From assembly GCF_019424165.1 (NCBI RefSeq), contig NZ_JAHZAA010000006.1, positions 44,396-70,970 on the forward strand: 26,575 bases of DNA. Direction: 5' to 3'. Below are positions 1-7,839 of the stretch, piece after piece. The translations under genes and the position numbers were made by a program. Source of the DNA: Desulfovibrio sp. GTDB taxonomy: Bacteria; Desulfobacterota; Desulfovibrionia; Desulfovibrionales; Desulfovibrionaceae. Each line of letters starts with the position of its first letter. The stretch's first letter is position 1. The notes beneath the pieces were generated by a model. The model ran no database searches, was not told the origin of the DNA, and saw nothing but the letters and a program-made list of their open reading frames with translations.

Positions 1-2
1 GC

Positions 3-1184
3 AAGCACGGCGCCCATTCCGGCGGGCATCCGGGGGGGCATCCCGGCGGTAATCCCGGCGGTCAGGGCATGAGCGCCCCCCTGCGCACCCTTGAAGACGG
101 CAGCCCCGCCTGCCGCCTCATCGCCTGGGAAGTCACGCGTTCCTGTAATCTGGCCTGCAAGCACTGCCGCGCCGAGGCCCATCCCGAGCCGTACCCCGGC
201 GAGCTGTCCACGGCCGAAGCCAAGGCCCTTATCGACACCTTCACCGAGGTGGGCAAGCCCATCATCATCTTCACCGGCGGCGATCCCATGATACGCCCCG
301 ATGTGTATGAGCTGGTGGCCTACGCCCACAGCAAGGGGCTGCCCTGCGCCTTTTCGCCCAACGGAACCCTTATCACGCCGGAAACCGCGCAAAAAATCAA
401 AGACGCTGGCGTCAACCGCTGTTCCATCTCCATTGACGGGGCGGATGCCGCCAGCCACGACAGCTTTCGCGGCGTTCCCGGTGCGTTTGAAGCGTCCATG
501 CGTGGTATTGAGTACCTCAAGGCCGCGGGCGTGCCGTTTCAGATCAATACCACGGTCACACGCAACAACCTCACAAGCTTCAAGAAAATATTTGAGCTGT
601 GCGAGCGTATCGGCGCGGCAGCCTGGCACATCTTTCTTCTGGTTCCCATGGGCCGGGCCGCAGGGCTGGCCGATCAGGTGATCACAGCCCAGGAATACGA
701 AGACGTGCTGCACTGGCTGTATGACTTTCGCAAAACCACCAAGATGCACCTCAAGGCCACCTGCGCGCCGCACTATTACCGCATCATGCGCCAGCGGGCC
801 AAAGAAGAAGGCGTGAGCGTCACCCCCGAAAACTTCGGCATGGATGCCCTCACGCGCGGCTGCCTCGGCGGCACGGGCTTCTGTTTTATCAGCCATGTGG
901 GGCAGGTACAGCCATGTGGTTATCTGGAGCTTGATTGCGGCAATGTGCGTGAAACGCCCTTTCCTAAAATCTGGCGCGAAAGCAAGCACTTTTTGCAGTT
1001 CCGCGACCAGTCCTGCTATTCGGGCAAATGTGGCGAGTGCGAATACCACAAGGTCTGCGGCGGCTGCCGCGCCCGCGCCCACAGCATGGACGGCGACCAC
1101 ATGGGCGAGGAACCGCTGTGTACCTATATTCCGGCCAAAATGCGCAAAAAAGGCCGGGACGGCAAGCCCGGGGAGGAAAAATAA
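3..1184 (+). CDS. ahbD: AhbD, radical SAM heme b synthase (5' end outside window)
   Basis: Radical SAM enzyme of siroheme-dependent heme synthesis. In this family AhbD oxidatively decarboxylates two propionates of Fe-coproporphyrin III to the vinyls of heme b. Counting from the ATG at 69, the CX3CX2C cluster motif is Cys26/Cys30/Cys33 within WEVTRSCNLACKHC, followed by the GGDP motif. A C-terminal SPASM-type cysteine set (Cys265, 272, 283, 290, then CGEC and VCGGC) should bind auxiliary iron-sulfur clusters. The N-terminal wording fits AhbD better than AhbC, whose start differs. The frame stays open to the window edge and encodes a His/Gly-rich run with HPGG units; the ATG at 69 has no good ribosome-binding site, so the true start is probably upstream. 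The stop overlaps the ahbA start (TAATG). AhbC or another SPASM enzyme is the main alternative. Confidence 0.85.
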   Translation, partial: KHGAHSGGHPGGHPGGNPGGQGMSAPLRTLEDGSPACRLIAWEVTRSCNLACKHCRAEAHPEPYPGELSTAEAKALIDTFTEVGKPIIIFTGGDPMIRPDVYELVAYAHSKGLPCAFSPNGTLITPETAQKIKDAGVNRCSISIDGADAASHDSFRGVPGAFEASMRGIEYLKAAGVPFQINTTVTRNNLTSFKKIFELCERIGAAAWHIFLLVPMGRAAGLADQVITAQEYEDVLHWLYDFRKTTKMHLKATCAPHYYRIMRQRAKEEGVSVTPENFGMDALTRGCLGGTGFCFISHVGQVQPCGYLELDCGNVRETPFPKIWRESKHFLQFRDQSCYSGKCGECEYHKVCGGCRARAHSMDGDHMGEEPLCTYIPAKMRKKGRDGKPGEEK

Positions 1185-1705
1185 TGACCACGCAAACATC
1201 CGCCGCCAGCGGCAGCCCCACACAGCAGGGCAGCGCCGCCCTTGCCGACATGGACAGCATGGACAGGCAGTTGCTGGACATCATCCAGACGGGCTTTCCC
1301 CTGTCGCCCCGCCCCTACGCCGAACTCGGCCAGCGCCTGGGCCTGGACGAGCAGGAAGTGCTCGACAGGGTGCGCGGCCTCAAGGCCCGCAAGATCATCA
1401 GACGGCTCGGAGCCAACTTTCAGTCCGCCAAGCTCGGCTTCGTTTCCACCCTGTGCGCGGCCAAGGTTCCCCAGGATAAAATGGATGCCTTTGTGGCCGA
1501 AGTTAACGCCAAACCGGGCGTTACCCACAACTACCTGCGTGAGCACAGCTACAATATCTGGTTTACCCTTATAAGCCCGTCGCGGGAAGAAGCGCAGGCC
1601 ATTCTTGACGGTATTACCCAGGCAACGGGCGTACCCATTCTTAACCTGCCCGCCACAAAGCTGTTTAAAATCCGCGTGGATTTCCGTATGGATAATGACA
1701 GCTAG
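1184..1705 (+). CDS. ahbA: AhbA, siroheme decarboxylase alpha subunit (Lrp/AsnC fold)
   Basis: A 173-residue member of the AhbA/AhbB/NirD family: enzymes built on the Lrp/AsnC regulator fold. AhbA with AhbB removes two acetate carboxyls from siroheme, giving 12,18-didecarboxysiroheme. After a Ser/Ala/Gln-rich N-terminus (residues 1-22) comes a winged-helix segment (about 27-75), then the family signature HNYLREHSYNIWFT (115-128) in the ligand-binding half, ending in KIRVDF. The signature and ending match alpha subunits; beta subunits usually carry an SHCYQR-type motif. The ATG at 1184 overlaps the ahbD stop and has GGAGG at a good distance; an open extension further upstream lies inside ahbD and is rejected. 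AhbB is not in the window. A true transcription regulator is less likely. Confidence 0.83.
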   Translation: MTTQTSAASGSPTQQGSAALADMDSMDRQLLDIIQTGFPLSPRPYAELGQRLGLDEQEVLDRVRGLKARKIIRRLGANFQSAKLGFVSTLCAAKVPQDKMDAFVAEVNAKPGVTHNYLREHSYNIWFTLISPSREEAQAILDGITQATGVPILNLPATKLFKIRVDFRMDNDS

Positions 1706-2020
1706 GGCATTCCAGAGCAATTACGCTTCAAACGACTGCCTGACGGTCAGCAACGCCGCCCCTACAACCATTTGGCTACAAGGATTTGGAGACAAATGAT
1801 CGTAAGGCATTTCAGATGTGAAGTGCCTTACCCCCTGGCGACATGAAGCCCCGGCGCCAGCAGTACGCGCACGTTGCTGGCTGACCACACAGCTTCCCTG
1901 CGCCGGCCCTGACGGCAGGCGCAGCCCGTGCCACCGGCAGGGCAGATCCAGACAAAACCACCATAGACCTGTCTGCGGCGGCAGCGCCGTTCCCGACAGG
2001 TTCACTTCGCCAGCATATCT
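1706..2020 (+). other. Hairpin-rich non-coding region after ahbA
   Basis: No convincing gene here. The + strand can form several hairpins in a row: CATTTG/CAAATG (1769-1774 with 1793-1798), a 13-bp stem with one G-U pair and GATG loop (1802-1831), CTGCGCC/GGCGCAG (1898-1904 with 1918-1924), and a GC-rich stem near 1924-1943. The stretch runs straight into a strong terminator. It could be a long 3' untranslated region of ahbDA, a processed small RNA, or an independent RNA gene; I recognise no known RNA family. Confidence 0.4.
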
Positions 2021-2061
2021 CCGGCCCGCCTTTGCTCACGCAAAGACGGGCCGGATTTTTT
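2021..2061 (+). terminator. Rho-independent terminator
   Basis: CCGGCCCG (2021-2028) pairs with CGGGCCGG (2047-2054), and CTTTG pairs with CAAAG inside, with one C/A mismatch between them. ATTTTTT follows at once. It closes whatever transcript crosses the region after ahbA and insulates the chemoreceptor gene. Confidence 0.85.
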
Positions 2062-2156
2062 ATGTATCTTTTTTCTGCCCACATGCAGTACGAAAGAAAA
2101 ACACTGTTAACGCATGGTGCTACAAAATTAAAATGTGTGTTAAATGCTACAGATAC

Positions 2157-2188
2157 GATAAACATTCCCCTTTACAGGAATGTTTATC
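2157..2188. promoter_or_regulatory. 12-bp perfect inverted repeat upstream of chemoreceptor
   Basis: GATAAACATTCC (2157-2168) is followed by 8 nt and its exact complement GGAATGTTTATC (2177-2188), in AT-rich spacer about 160 bp before the chemoreceptor start. No T-run follows, so an operator or leader hairpin is more likely than a terminator. The rest of the spacer (2062-2350) is AT-rich with no promoter I can assign safely. Confidence 0.45.
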
Positions 2189-2350
2189 TTCATAACTATA
2201 TAAAATATAAATGCAATTATTTTTTTCCTTCTCTTTTTATCTTTTTTTATATAGTACTGAAGGTAATAGCAACTACACTACACATCCATAACAGACAGGA
2301 TATCTTGCAGAAACAAAAGCAATAATCATTACTATTGCAGGAGTGTTCTT

Positions 2351-4504
2351 ATGAATATGTCAGTCCGCTACAAGGCGTTACTGCTAATCGGTGTTACCAT
2401 CATAATTGCGCTGACCAGCTATGCCATCCTGTTGCGTAACATGAATGATATGGAAGAACGCTACAGCGACAAAACACGCCTTGCTGTGGAACGGCTCATT
2501 GCCACTGAAGCTGAAAAAATCAATACCTATATGACTGTCACGCAGGACGGCGCGGCGGGCATCGCCATTGCCGGCGAGGCCCTGTGGATGGTTCGGGGCC
2601 AGGATACCGCCGAGGCCGCCCAGGCCGTCAAGGATTACCTCAAGCTCAATATTGCCCGATATCCCAAGGCTGTGGGCTGCGGCATGTGGTACGAGCCTTA
2701 CGTTTTTTCTCCCGGTGAGGCCTATTTCGGCTCCTATGCCCGATGGGAAAACGGCAACGTGGCTCTGACCATGGAATATAACGAAGCCGATTACGACTAT
2801 CACAAACAGGATTGGTACACTCAGGCCATTCCCGCCCAGTGGGACCGCAGCAAACAGCGCCCCGACCGTGTGTACTGGTCAGCCCCGTATCTGGACGAAG
2901 CCTCAAACACGCTCATGATCACCGTGGGCGGCGTCATGTACAGCCCGCACGGGCGCATCATCGGCATGTCCACCCTGGACGTGAGCATTGAAGACCTGCG
3001 CAAGACCGTAGGCAGCATAAAAATCACTCCGGCGTCCACCGCCTTTGCCGTAGATATGCGCAGCGGCCTGATCGCCGCCTACCCCGCCGATAACGCCTTG
3101 CTGCTCAAGCCCATGGAAAAGCTGCCCTTCAGTGATGCCCAAAAACTGCTGGGCTCTGTGCCGCCCAACGGGCAGACCCGTTTTGCCGCAAGCATCAACG
3201 GGCAGCCAAGCACGGTTTTTTACAGCGTTTCCCCTACGGGCATGGGCCTTGGCATTGCCATCCCCGATGCGGAGCTTTACGCCGAAGTTCACGCGCTTGC
3301 GTCGTTCAACCGCAATACCGCCCTGGGCGCGGCTGGCGCCCTGCTGATATTCTTTGTTTTCATCGGTCTGGCCCTGAACAGGATCATCATCAACCCCATC
3401 CTGTCCCTGTCGGCCTTTTCGCGCTCGGTGGCTGAAGGCAGGCTTGATACCCCCGTGGCTGAAAACTACAAAAGCGAATTCGCCGTGCTGCGTAACGCCA
3501 TGGCTGCCATGCTGGATACCCTGAAAAACAAGATGCAGGAGGCGGAGCGCCGTACTGAAGAAGCCCACGTCAATGCCCAGAATGCCGAAGCCTCACGCCA
3601 CGCGGCGGAACAAGCCACCGCACAGGCGCAAAAGGCCCGCAGTGAAGGCATGCGGCAAGCCGCAGGCAGCCTGCGCACTGTGGTGGCCGTGACGGAGAGC
3701 ACCTCCGCGGAGCTTGCGCAAAAGGTCAATGCATCCAGCCAGCGGGCCGAAAGCCAGTCCCGCCGCGTGGCCGAAACGGCTACCGCCATGGAGCAACTGA
3801 GCGCCGCAGTACTGGAAATTTCGCATAATTCGAGCACAGCAGCCAACCTTTCCGAAGAATCCCGTGCGGCAGCCGAGCAGGGTACGGAACGGGTTTACCG
3901 TGTGCTGCGCGACGTAAACACGGTGCATCGCGACTTCCAGTCCGCCTACGGTTCCGTTGACGATCTGAGCGGCAAGGCCAATGCCATCGGAACCATCGCC
4001 CGCACCATTGAAGATATTGCGGACCAGACCAACCTGCTTGCCCTCAATGCCGCCATTGAAGCCGCCCGCGCCGGGGATGCCGGACGAGGCTTTGCAGTCG
4101 TGGCCGACGAGGTGCGCAAGCTGGCAGAAAAAACCATGACGGCCACCAAGGAGGTGGGACAGTCCATCACAGACATCCAGCAGGCTGCCGGAAGTACCCT
4201 GGTCAGCATGGACAACACAAAAAACCTTCTGGGCCAGGCCATGCAGGATGTGCAGGGGGCAGAAGACATGCTGCGCCGCATCTCGGCCCTGGTTATGGAT
4301 TCCACCGACCAGATCCGCGCCATTGCCACGGCTGCCGAGCAGCAGTCCGCCGCTACGGAAGAGGTCAACGCCTCCATCATGGATATCAACCGCATTTCTG
4401 AAGAAACAGCGACAGCCATGCAGGAGGCCGCCGCCGCTGTGGACGAACTGAGCAGGCAGGCCGCCGCGCTCCGCAACCTGACCGATCAGCTGGAACAGAG
4501 CTAA
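2351..4504 (+). CDS. Methyl-accepting chemotaxis protein with Cache-type sensor
   Basis: A 717-residue transmembrane chemoreceptor. Membrane helix 1 is at about residues 8-28. The periplasmic part (about 30-318) looks like a double-Cache small-molecule sensor, with the typical DWYTQAI, WSAPYLD and GVMYSPHGRIIGMSTLDVS elements. Membrane helix 2 spans about 321-345, followed by HAMP (about 346-395), a long coiled coil, and the conserved signalling hairpin near 550-580 containing DQTNLLALNAAIEAARAG, where CheA/CheW bind. Ala/Glu/Gln-rich helices on both sides carry likely methylation sites. A GCAGGAG ribosome-binding site precedes ATG 2351; a second ATG two codons later is possible. It stands alone with no che genes beside it, so its ligand cannot be inferred. 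I found no sigma-28 box upstream. Confidence 0.95.
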   Translation: MNMSVRYKALLLIGVTIIIALTSYAILLRNMNDMEERYSDKTRLAVERLIATEAEKINTYMTVTQDGAAGIAIAGEALWMVRGQDTAEAAQAVKDYLKLNIARYPKAVGCGMWYEPYVFSPGEAYFGSYARWENGNVALTMEYNEADYDYHKQDWYTQAIPAQWDRSKQRPDRVYWSAPYLDEASNTLMITVGGVMYSPHGRIIGMSTLDVSIEDLRKTVGSIKITPASTAFAVDMRSGLIAAYPADNALLLKPMEKLPFSDAQKLLGSVPPNGQTRFAASINGQPSTVFYSVSPTGMGLGIAIPDAELYAEVHALASFNRNTALGAAGALLIFFVFIGLALNRIIINPILSLSAFSRSVAEGRLDTPVAENYKSEFAVLRNAMAAMLDTLKNKMQEAERRTEEAHVNAQNAEASRHAAEQATAQAQKARSEGMRQAAGSLRTVVAVTESTSAELAQKVNASSQRAESQSRRVAETATAMEQLSAAVLEISHNSSTAANLSEESRAAAEQGTERVYRVLRDVNTVHRDFQSAYGSVDDLSGKANAIGTIARTIEDIADQTNLLALNAAIEAARAGDAGRGFAVVADEVRKLAEKTMTATKEVGQSITDIQQAAGSTLVSMDNTKNLLGQAMQDVQGAEDMLRRISALVMDSTDQIRAIATAAEQQSAATEEVNASIMDINRISEETATAMQEAAAAVDELSRQAAALRNLTDQLEQS

Positions 4505-4532
4505 AGAACCGTAGCGGCGCACAGCGTCTGTG

Positions 4533-4622
4533 CAGGGGCTGTTTCTAAACCGAATTCGTACCGTAGCCAGAAAAACTTTTTTGGTCAGGCTGCGGCAACA
4601 GATTTTTTAGAAACAGCCCCTG
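4533..4622. repeat. 90-bp palindromic element with nested stems
   Basis: A perfect 17-bp inverted repeat (4533-4549, CAGGGGCTGTTTCTAAA; complement at 4606-4622) encloses 56 bp that contain a second stem CGTAGCC/GGCTGCG with one G-U pair around an A/T-rich centre. There is no gene inside. The shape suggests a MITE- or REP-like element or an unusual hairpin at the end of the chemoreceptor transcript; T-runs lie inside the element rather than after it. The rest of the 295-bp spacer up to 4799 holds only AT-rich DNA, presumably the promoter of the next gene. Confidence 0.55.
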
Positions 4623-4799
4623 ATCCGCTTTCCCGATGCATGCGCAATCTCTTGCCATGACGGGGCAACTTTAGTACACAGGCCAGAAGTATTTTAGTAA
4701 AATTCTAAACTTTTTCTTCATATATCTGCCTGGCCCGCAATCCGGATCGGCCCGCGCGGTCTGCCCTGCTGTTCGTCAGGCTTAGCCCAAGGACGCCCC

Positions 4800-5936
4800 A
4801 TGCCCAGCCGTTACCGCCACAAGAGGTTCAGTTTCCTCAATGTGCTTGCGTATTCCTTTATGTTTCTGCTGCTGGCCTGCCTCTTGCGTCCCGGCCCCGG
4901 GCATGCCGCTCCGGCCATTCCCGAGCATGGTTTTCTGGAAACCAGCTCTGCCATTCTGTACGACCTGGACCATGACGTCATTCTTTTTGAGCAAAACGCC
5001 GATCAGCGCATTGCCCCGGCATCGCTGACCAAGGTGCTCTCAATGTTTCTGGCCCTGGACAGCGTGAATCAGGGCAAACTGAGCCTGGACAATGCCGTAA
5101 CGGTCAGCCGCGCCGCCGCAGGAACAGGCGGTTCACGCATGGGCCTGCGGGAAAATGACGTGGTGAGCCTTGAGCAGTTGCTCATGGGCATGGCCGTGTC
5201 GTCGGGCAATGATGCCAGCATGGCTGTGGCGGAACTTGTGGGCGGTTCGACTCCGGCTTTTGTCGCCATGATGAATGCCAAGGCGCAGGCCCTGGGCATG
5301 CGCGACAGCCAGTTCCGCAATCCCCACGGGCTGCCCGCCAAAGGCCAGTACACCACGGCCCGCGACATGCTCACCCTGGCGCGCGCCTATCTGCAGGCCT
5401 ATCCCCAGGCCCTGCGGTTCCACAATACCCACACCATCAGCCACAAAGGGCGCGTTACCTGGAACAAAAACCCCCTGCTGGGCCAGTACCCCGGTGCGGA
5501 CGGGCTTAAAACAGGCTGGGTCAACGCTTCGGGCTACAACCTTATCTTCACGGCCAGCCAGGGCCCCAGGCGCCTGCTGGCCGTCATTCTGGGCGCGCCC
5601 GACTCGCGCACGCGCGGGGTCGAGGCTTTTCGCCTGCTGGATGCCGGGTTTCAGGTATGCGGCAACAATGCCGCATCCGTGGTGGCAGCCCTGGATTGCC
5701 TGCCCCCGGAACGCTATAACCCCGACATGCGCAAGACTGCCCGTGAGGCACGGCGCATGTACGCAGGCAGCGATGCCGCGCCGCGCAAAAACGTGAGCAA
5801 GGCCAAGAGCGGCAAGGCCCCACAGGCCAAGCAGGCGGCCAAGGCCAAGCCCAAAAAGAAAGAGGCGCACAAGGCCGCACGGCAAAAGCGTGATTCCGGC
5901 CAGGCAGCCAGGTCCGGTTCCGGACGGGCGGGCTAA
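4800..5936 (+). CDS. D-alanyl-D-alanine carboxypeptidase (peptidase S11)
   Basis: A 378-residue low-molecular-mass penicillin-binding protein that trims the terminal D-alanine from peptidoglycan pentapeptides in the periplasm. All three active-site motifs are present: SLTK (Ser75-Lys78), SGN (135-137) and KTG (237-239). The N-terminus is an export signal (hydrophobic 13-29, likely cut near GHA at 34-36); Cys27 sits in an LLAC context, so a lipoprotein form cannot be excluded. The usual PBP5 C-terminal beta domain and membrane-anchoring helix are absent. In their place, residues from about 318 onward form a Lys/Ala/Arg-rich tail that looks disordered and may bind an anionic polymer or the wall. 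Transcribed alone toward a shared terminator. Confidence 0.92.
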   Translation: MPSRYRHKRFSFLNVLAYSFMFLLLACLLRPGPGHAAPAIPEHGFLETSSAILYDLDHDVILFEQNADQRIAPASLTKVLSMFLALDSVNQGKLSLDNAVTVSRAAAGTGGSRMGLRENDVVSLEQLLMGMAVSSGNDASMAVAELVGGSTPAFVAMMNAKAQALGMRDSQFRNPHGLPAKGQYTTARDMLTLARAYLQAYPQALRFHNTHTISHKGRVTWNKNPLLGQYPGADGLKTGWVNASGYNLIFTASQGPRRLLAVILGAPDSRTRGVEAFRLLDAGFQVCGNNAASVVAALDCLPPERYNPDMRKTAREARRMYAGSDAAPRKNVSKAKSGKAPQAKQAAKAKPKKKEAHKAARQKRDSGQAARSGSGRAG

Positions 5937-6266
5937 CCGTTTCAGACGGACTGCGCACCTGCCGGACCGGCTGCACCACGTGCACCACGGGATGCAGTAT
6001 CCCGCTCCACCGTATCGCAGAGCCACAGGCTGGAAACGGGCACGCGAACAAAAAACTTCCGCCGGGCAAGCACTGTCCGGCGAAAGTTTTAATTTCAGGC
6101 CAATATGTTACCGCGCGGTCAGGCTGGCGCGTGGATCAGACCGGGATTCAAGCCAGATCAAGATGGCAACCGGGCCGGAATAAACGCCAAACCAGCCTTG
6201 AGGCCGGGCAGCCAAAGCACGATAGAGGCTGACGCACGAGCCGGGCCGGGGTAAAACCCGTGCGGC
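5937..6266. other. Convergent intergenic region
   Basis: Spacer between two convergent genes. It contains the two-way terminator at 6052-6090 and a weaker stem GAGCCG/CGGCTC (6238-6243 with 6263-6268) that overlaps the stop codon of the - strand gene. No gene is supported. Confidence 0.5.
6052..6090. terminator. Bidirectional terminator
   Basis: Arms at 6052-6065 and 6077-6090 form a 14-bp stem with one mismatch, with A's on the left and TTTT on the right, so it can act for both the carboxypeptidase (+) and lepB-comM (-) transcripts. Confidence 0.75.
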
Positions 6267-7802
6267 TCAGGCCATGCCGCCCTGCCCCCGGTCCAGAACA
6301 CGCAGGGCTACGGCCTCGGCCAGATGCGCGGCATCAATGCTTTCCGCCCCAGCCAGATCGGCAATGGTCCGCGCCATGCGCAATACCCGCGCACAGGCAC
6401 GGGCCGACAGGGCAAGGCGGTTCATCGCCGCCTCCATAAGATCATGCCCCGGAGCGTCAAGGGCGCAGTGGGCATCAAGCAGCGCGCCGGAAAGTTCCGC
6501 ATTACAGCGCGGCCCGTCCGCACCATAACGGCGCTTCTGCACGGCCCGGGCAGCCAGCACCCGTTCCCGCATGGCCGCCGAACCGGCCCCGGCCCTGCTC
6601 TGGCGCAAATCCGCATAGGGTACGGCGGGAACCTCCACATGCACATCAATGCGGTCCAGCATGGGACCGGAGATTCTGGCCTGATATCGCGCCCGCTGGT
6701 CCGGGCGGCAGACGCAATCATGCGTCGGATCGCCGTAATAACCGCAGGGGCAGGGATTCATGGCCGCCACAAGCATGCAGGCGGCGGGAAAAACCACACT
6801 GTGTGAAGCACGTGCGATATGCACAGTGCCGCCTTCCAGAGGCTGGCGCAGTGATTCCAGCGCGCTCTTCTGAAATTCAGGCAGCTCGTCAAGAAAAAGC
6901 ACCCCCCGATGGGCAAGGCTCACTTCGCCCGGGCGGGGCAAGGCCCCGCCGCCCACAAGGGCCACGTCCGAAATGGTATGGTGCGGCGCGCGAAAAGGCC
7001 GTTGGCGCACAAGCCCCCCGTGACCGGACAACTTGTTTGCCACGCTGTAAATCTTGGTGACTTCCAGGGCTTCTTCAAAATCAAGGGGGGGAAGAATGGT
7101 AGGCAGGCGCTGGGCAAGCATGGTCTTGCCGCTGCCCGGAGGCCCCAGCAAGAGCACGTTGTGACCTCCGGCCGCGGCGATTTCAAGGGCGCGCTTGGCA
7201 GCTTCCTGCCCTTTGACCTCCGCAAAGTCCACGGCATATTCCGCTGGCGGCAAAGCCGCTTCGTCCGGTTCCGCCACGGCCTCAAGAGGTTCAGCGCCTG
7301 CCAGAAAGGCGGCACACTGCGCAATATTGCGAGGGGCATACACCGGCAGGCCGCGCACCACGGCAGCCTCGGCCGCGTTGCCCGGCGGCACGATAATGCC
7401 CGCAGCGCCGCATTGCCGCGCCAGCAGGGCCAGAGGCAGAATACCGCTGACCGGGCGCAGATCGCCGCTGAGCGAAAGCTCGCCAGCCATGAAAAAACGC
7501 TGCAAGCCTTCGGCGGGAATGCCTCCGGAAGCGGCCAGAAGCCCCATTGCCAGGGGCAGATCATAGCTGGCCCCGCTCTTGCGCCGCCATGCGGGAGCGA
7601 GATTAACGGTTACCCGCGCCGGGGGCAGCTTGAAGTTTGCCGCACGCAAGGCGGCAAAAACGCGGTCCTTGGCCTCGCGCACAGCGGTTTCCGCCAGGCC
7701 CACCATGGTGAAACCCGGAAGCCCCTGGCGCACATAGTCCACTTCCAGTTCTACGGGATAGGCATCAACGCCTTCAACGCCGCCGCTGTTCAGCCGGACC
7801 AC
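6267..7802 (-). CDS. comM: ComM/YifB family AAA+ ATPase
   Basis: About 511 residues, the usual size for ComM/YifB, a ring-forming AAA+ helicase that drives branch migration during integration of incoming DNA in transformable bacteria. The N-terminal ChlI-like domain starts with GVEGVDAYPVELEVD. Walker A GPPGSGKT is near residues 217-225 and Walker B LFLDELPEF near 301-309. A cysteine cluster NPCPCGYYGDPTHDCVC follows, then the arginine-bearing RISGPMLDRIDVHVEVP segment and a C-terminal helical domain. The start was set at the second of two adjacent GTG codons, 7 nt after GGAGG; an open extension upstream overlaps lepB out of frame and has no family similarity. It lies 37 bp downstream of lepB, probably in one transcript. 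No other competence gene is present, so a transformation role here is inferred only. Confidence 0.93.
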   Translation of the reverse strand: MVRLNSGGVEGVDAYPVELEVDYVRQGLPGFTMVGLAETAVREAKDRVFAALRAANFKLPPARVTVNLAPAWRRKSGASYDLPLAMGLLAASGGIPAEGLQRFFMAGELSLSGDLRPVSGILPLALLARQCGAAGIIVPPGNAAEAAVVRGLPVYAPRNIAQCAAFLAGAEPLEAVAEPDEAALPPAEYAVDFAEVKGQEAAKRALEIAAAGGHNVLLLGPPGSGKTMLAQRLPTILPPLDFEEALEVTKIYSVANKLSGHGGLVRQRPFRAPHHTISDVALVGGGALPRPGEVSLAHRGVLFLDELPEFQKSALESLRQPLEGGTVHIARASHSVVFPAACMLVAAMNPCPCGYYGDPTHDCVCRPDQRARYQARISGPMLDRIDVHVEVPAVPYADLRQSRAGAGSAAMRERVLAARAVQKRRYGADGPRCNAELSGALLDAHCALDAPGHDLMEAAMNRLALSARACARVLRMARTIADLAGAESIDAAHLAEAVALRVLDRGQGGMA

Positions 7803-7839
7803 CACAGGGCCTCCTTGCCGCGCTTGAGCCGCAGGGCGG

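Noticed and set aside
2129..2161. Sigma-28-like box (TACGATAA) before the chemoreceptor
   Set aside because: No TAAA occurs 15 nt upstream; the available ones are 9 and 21 nt away.
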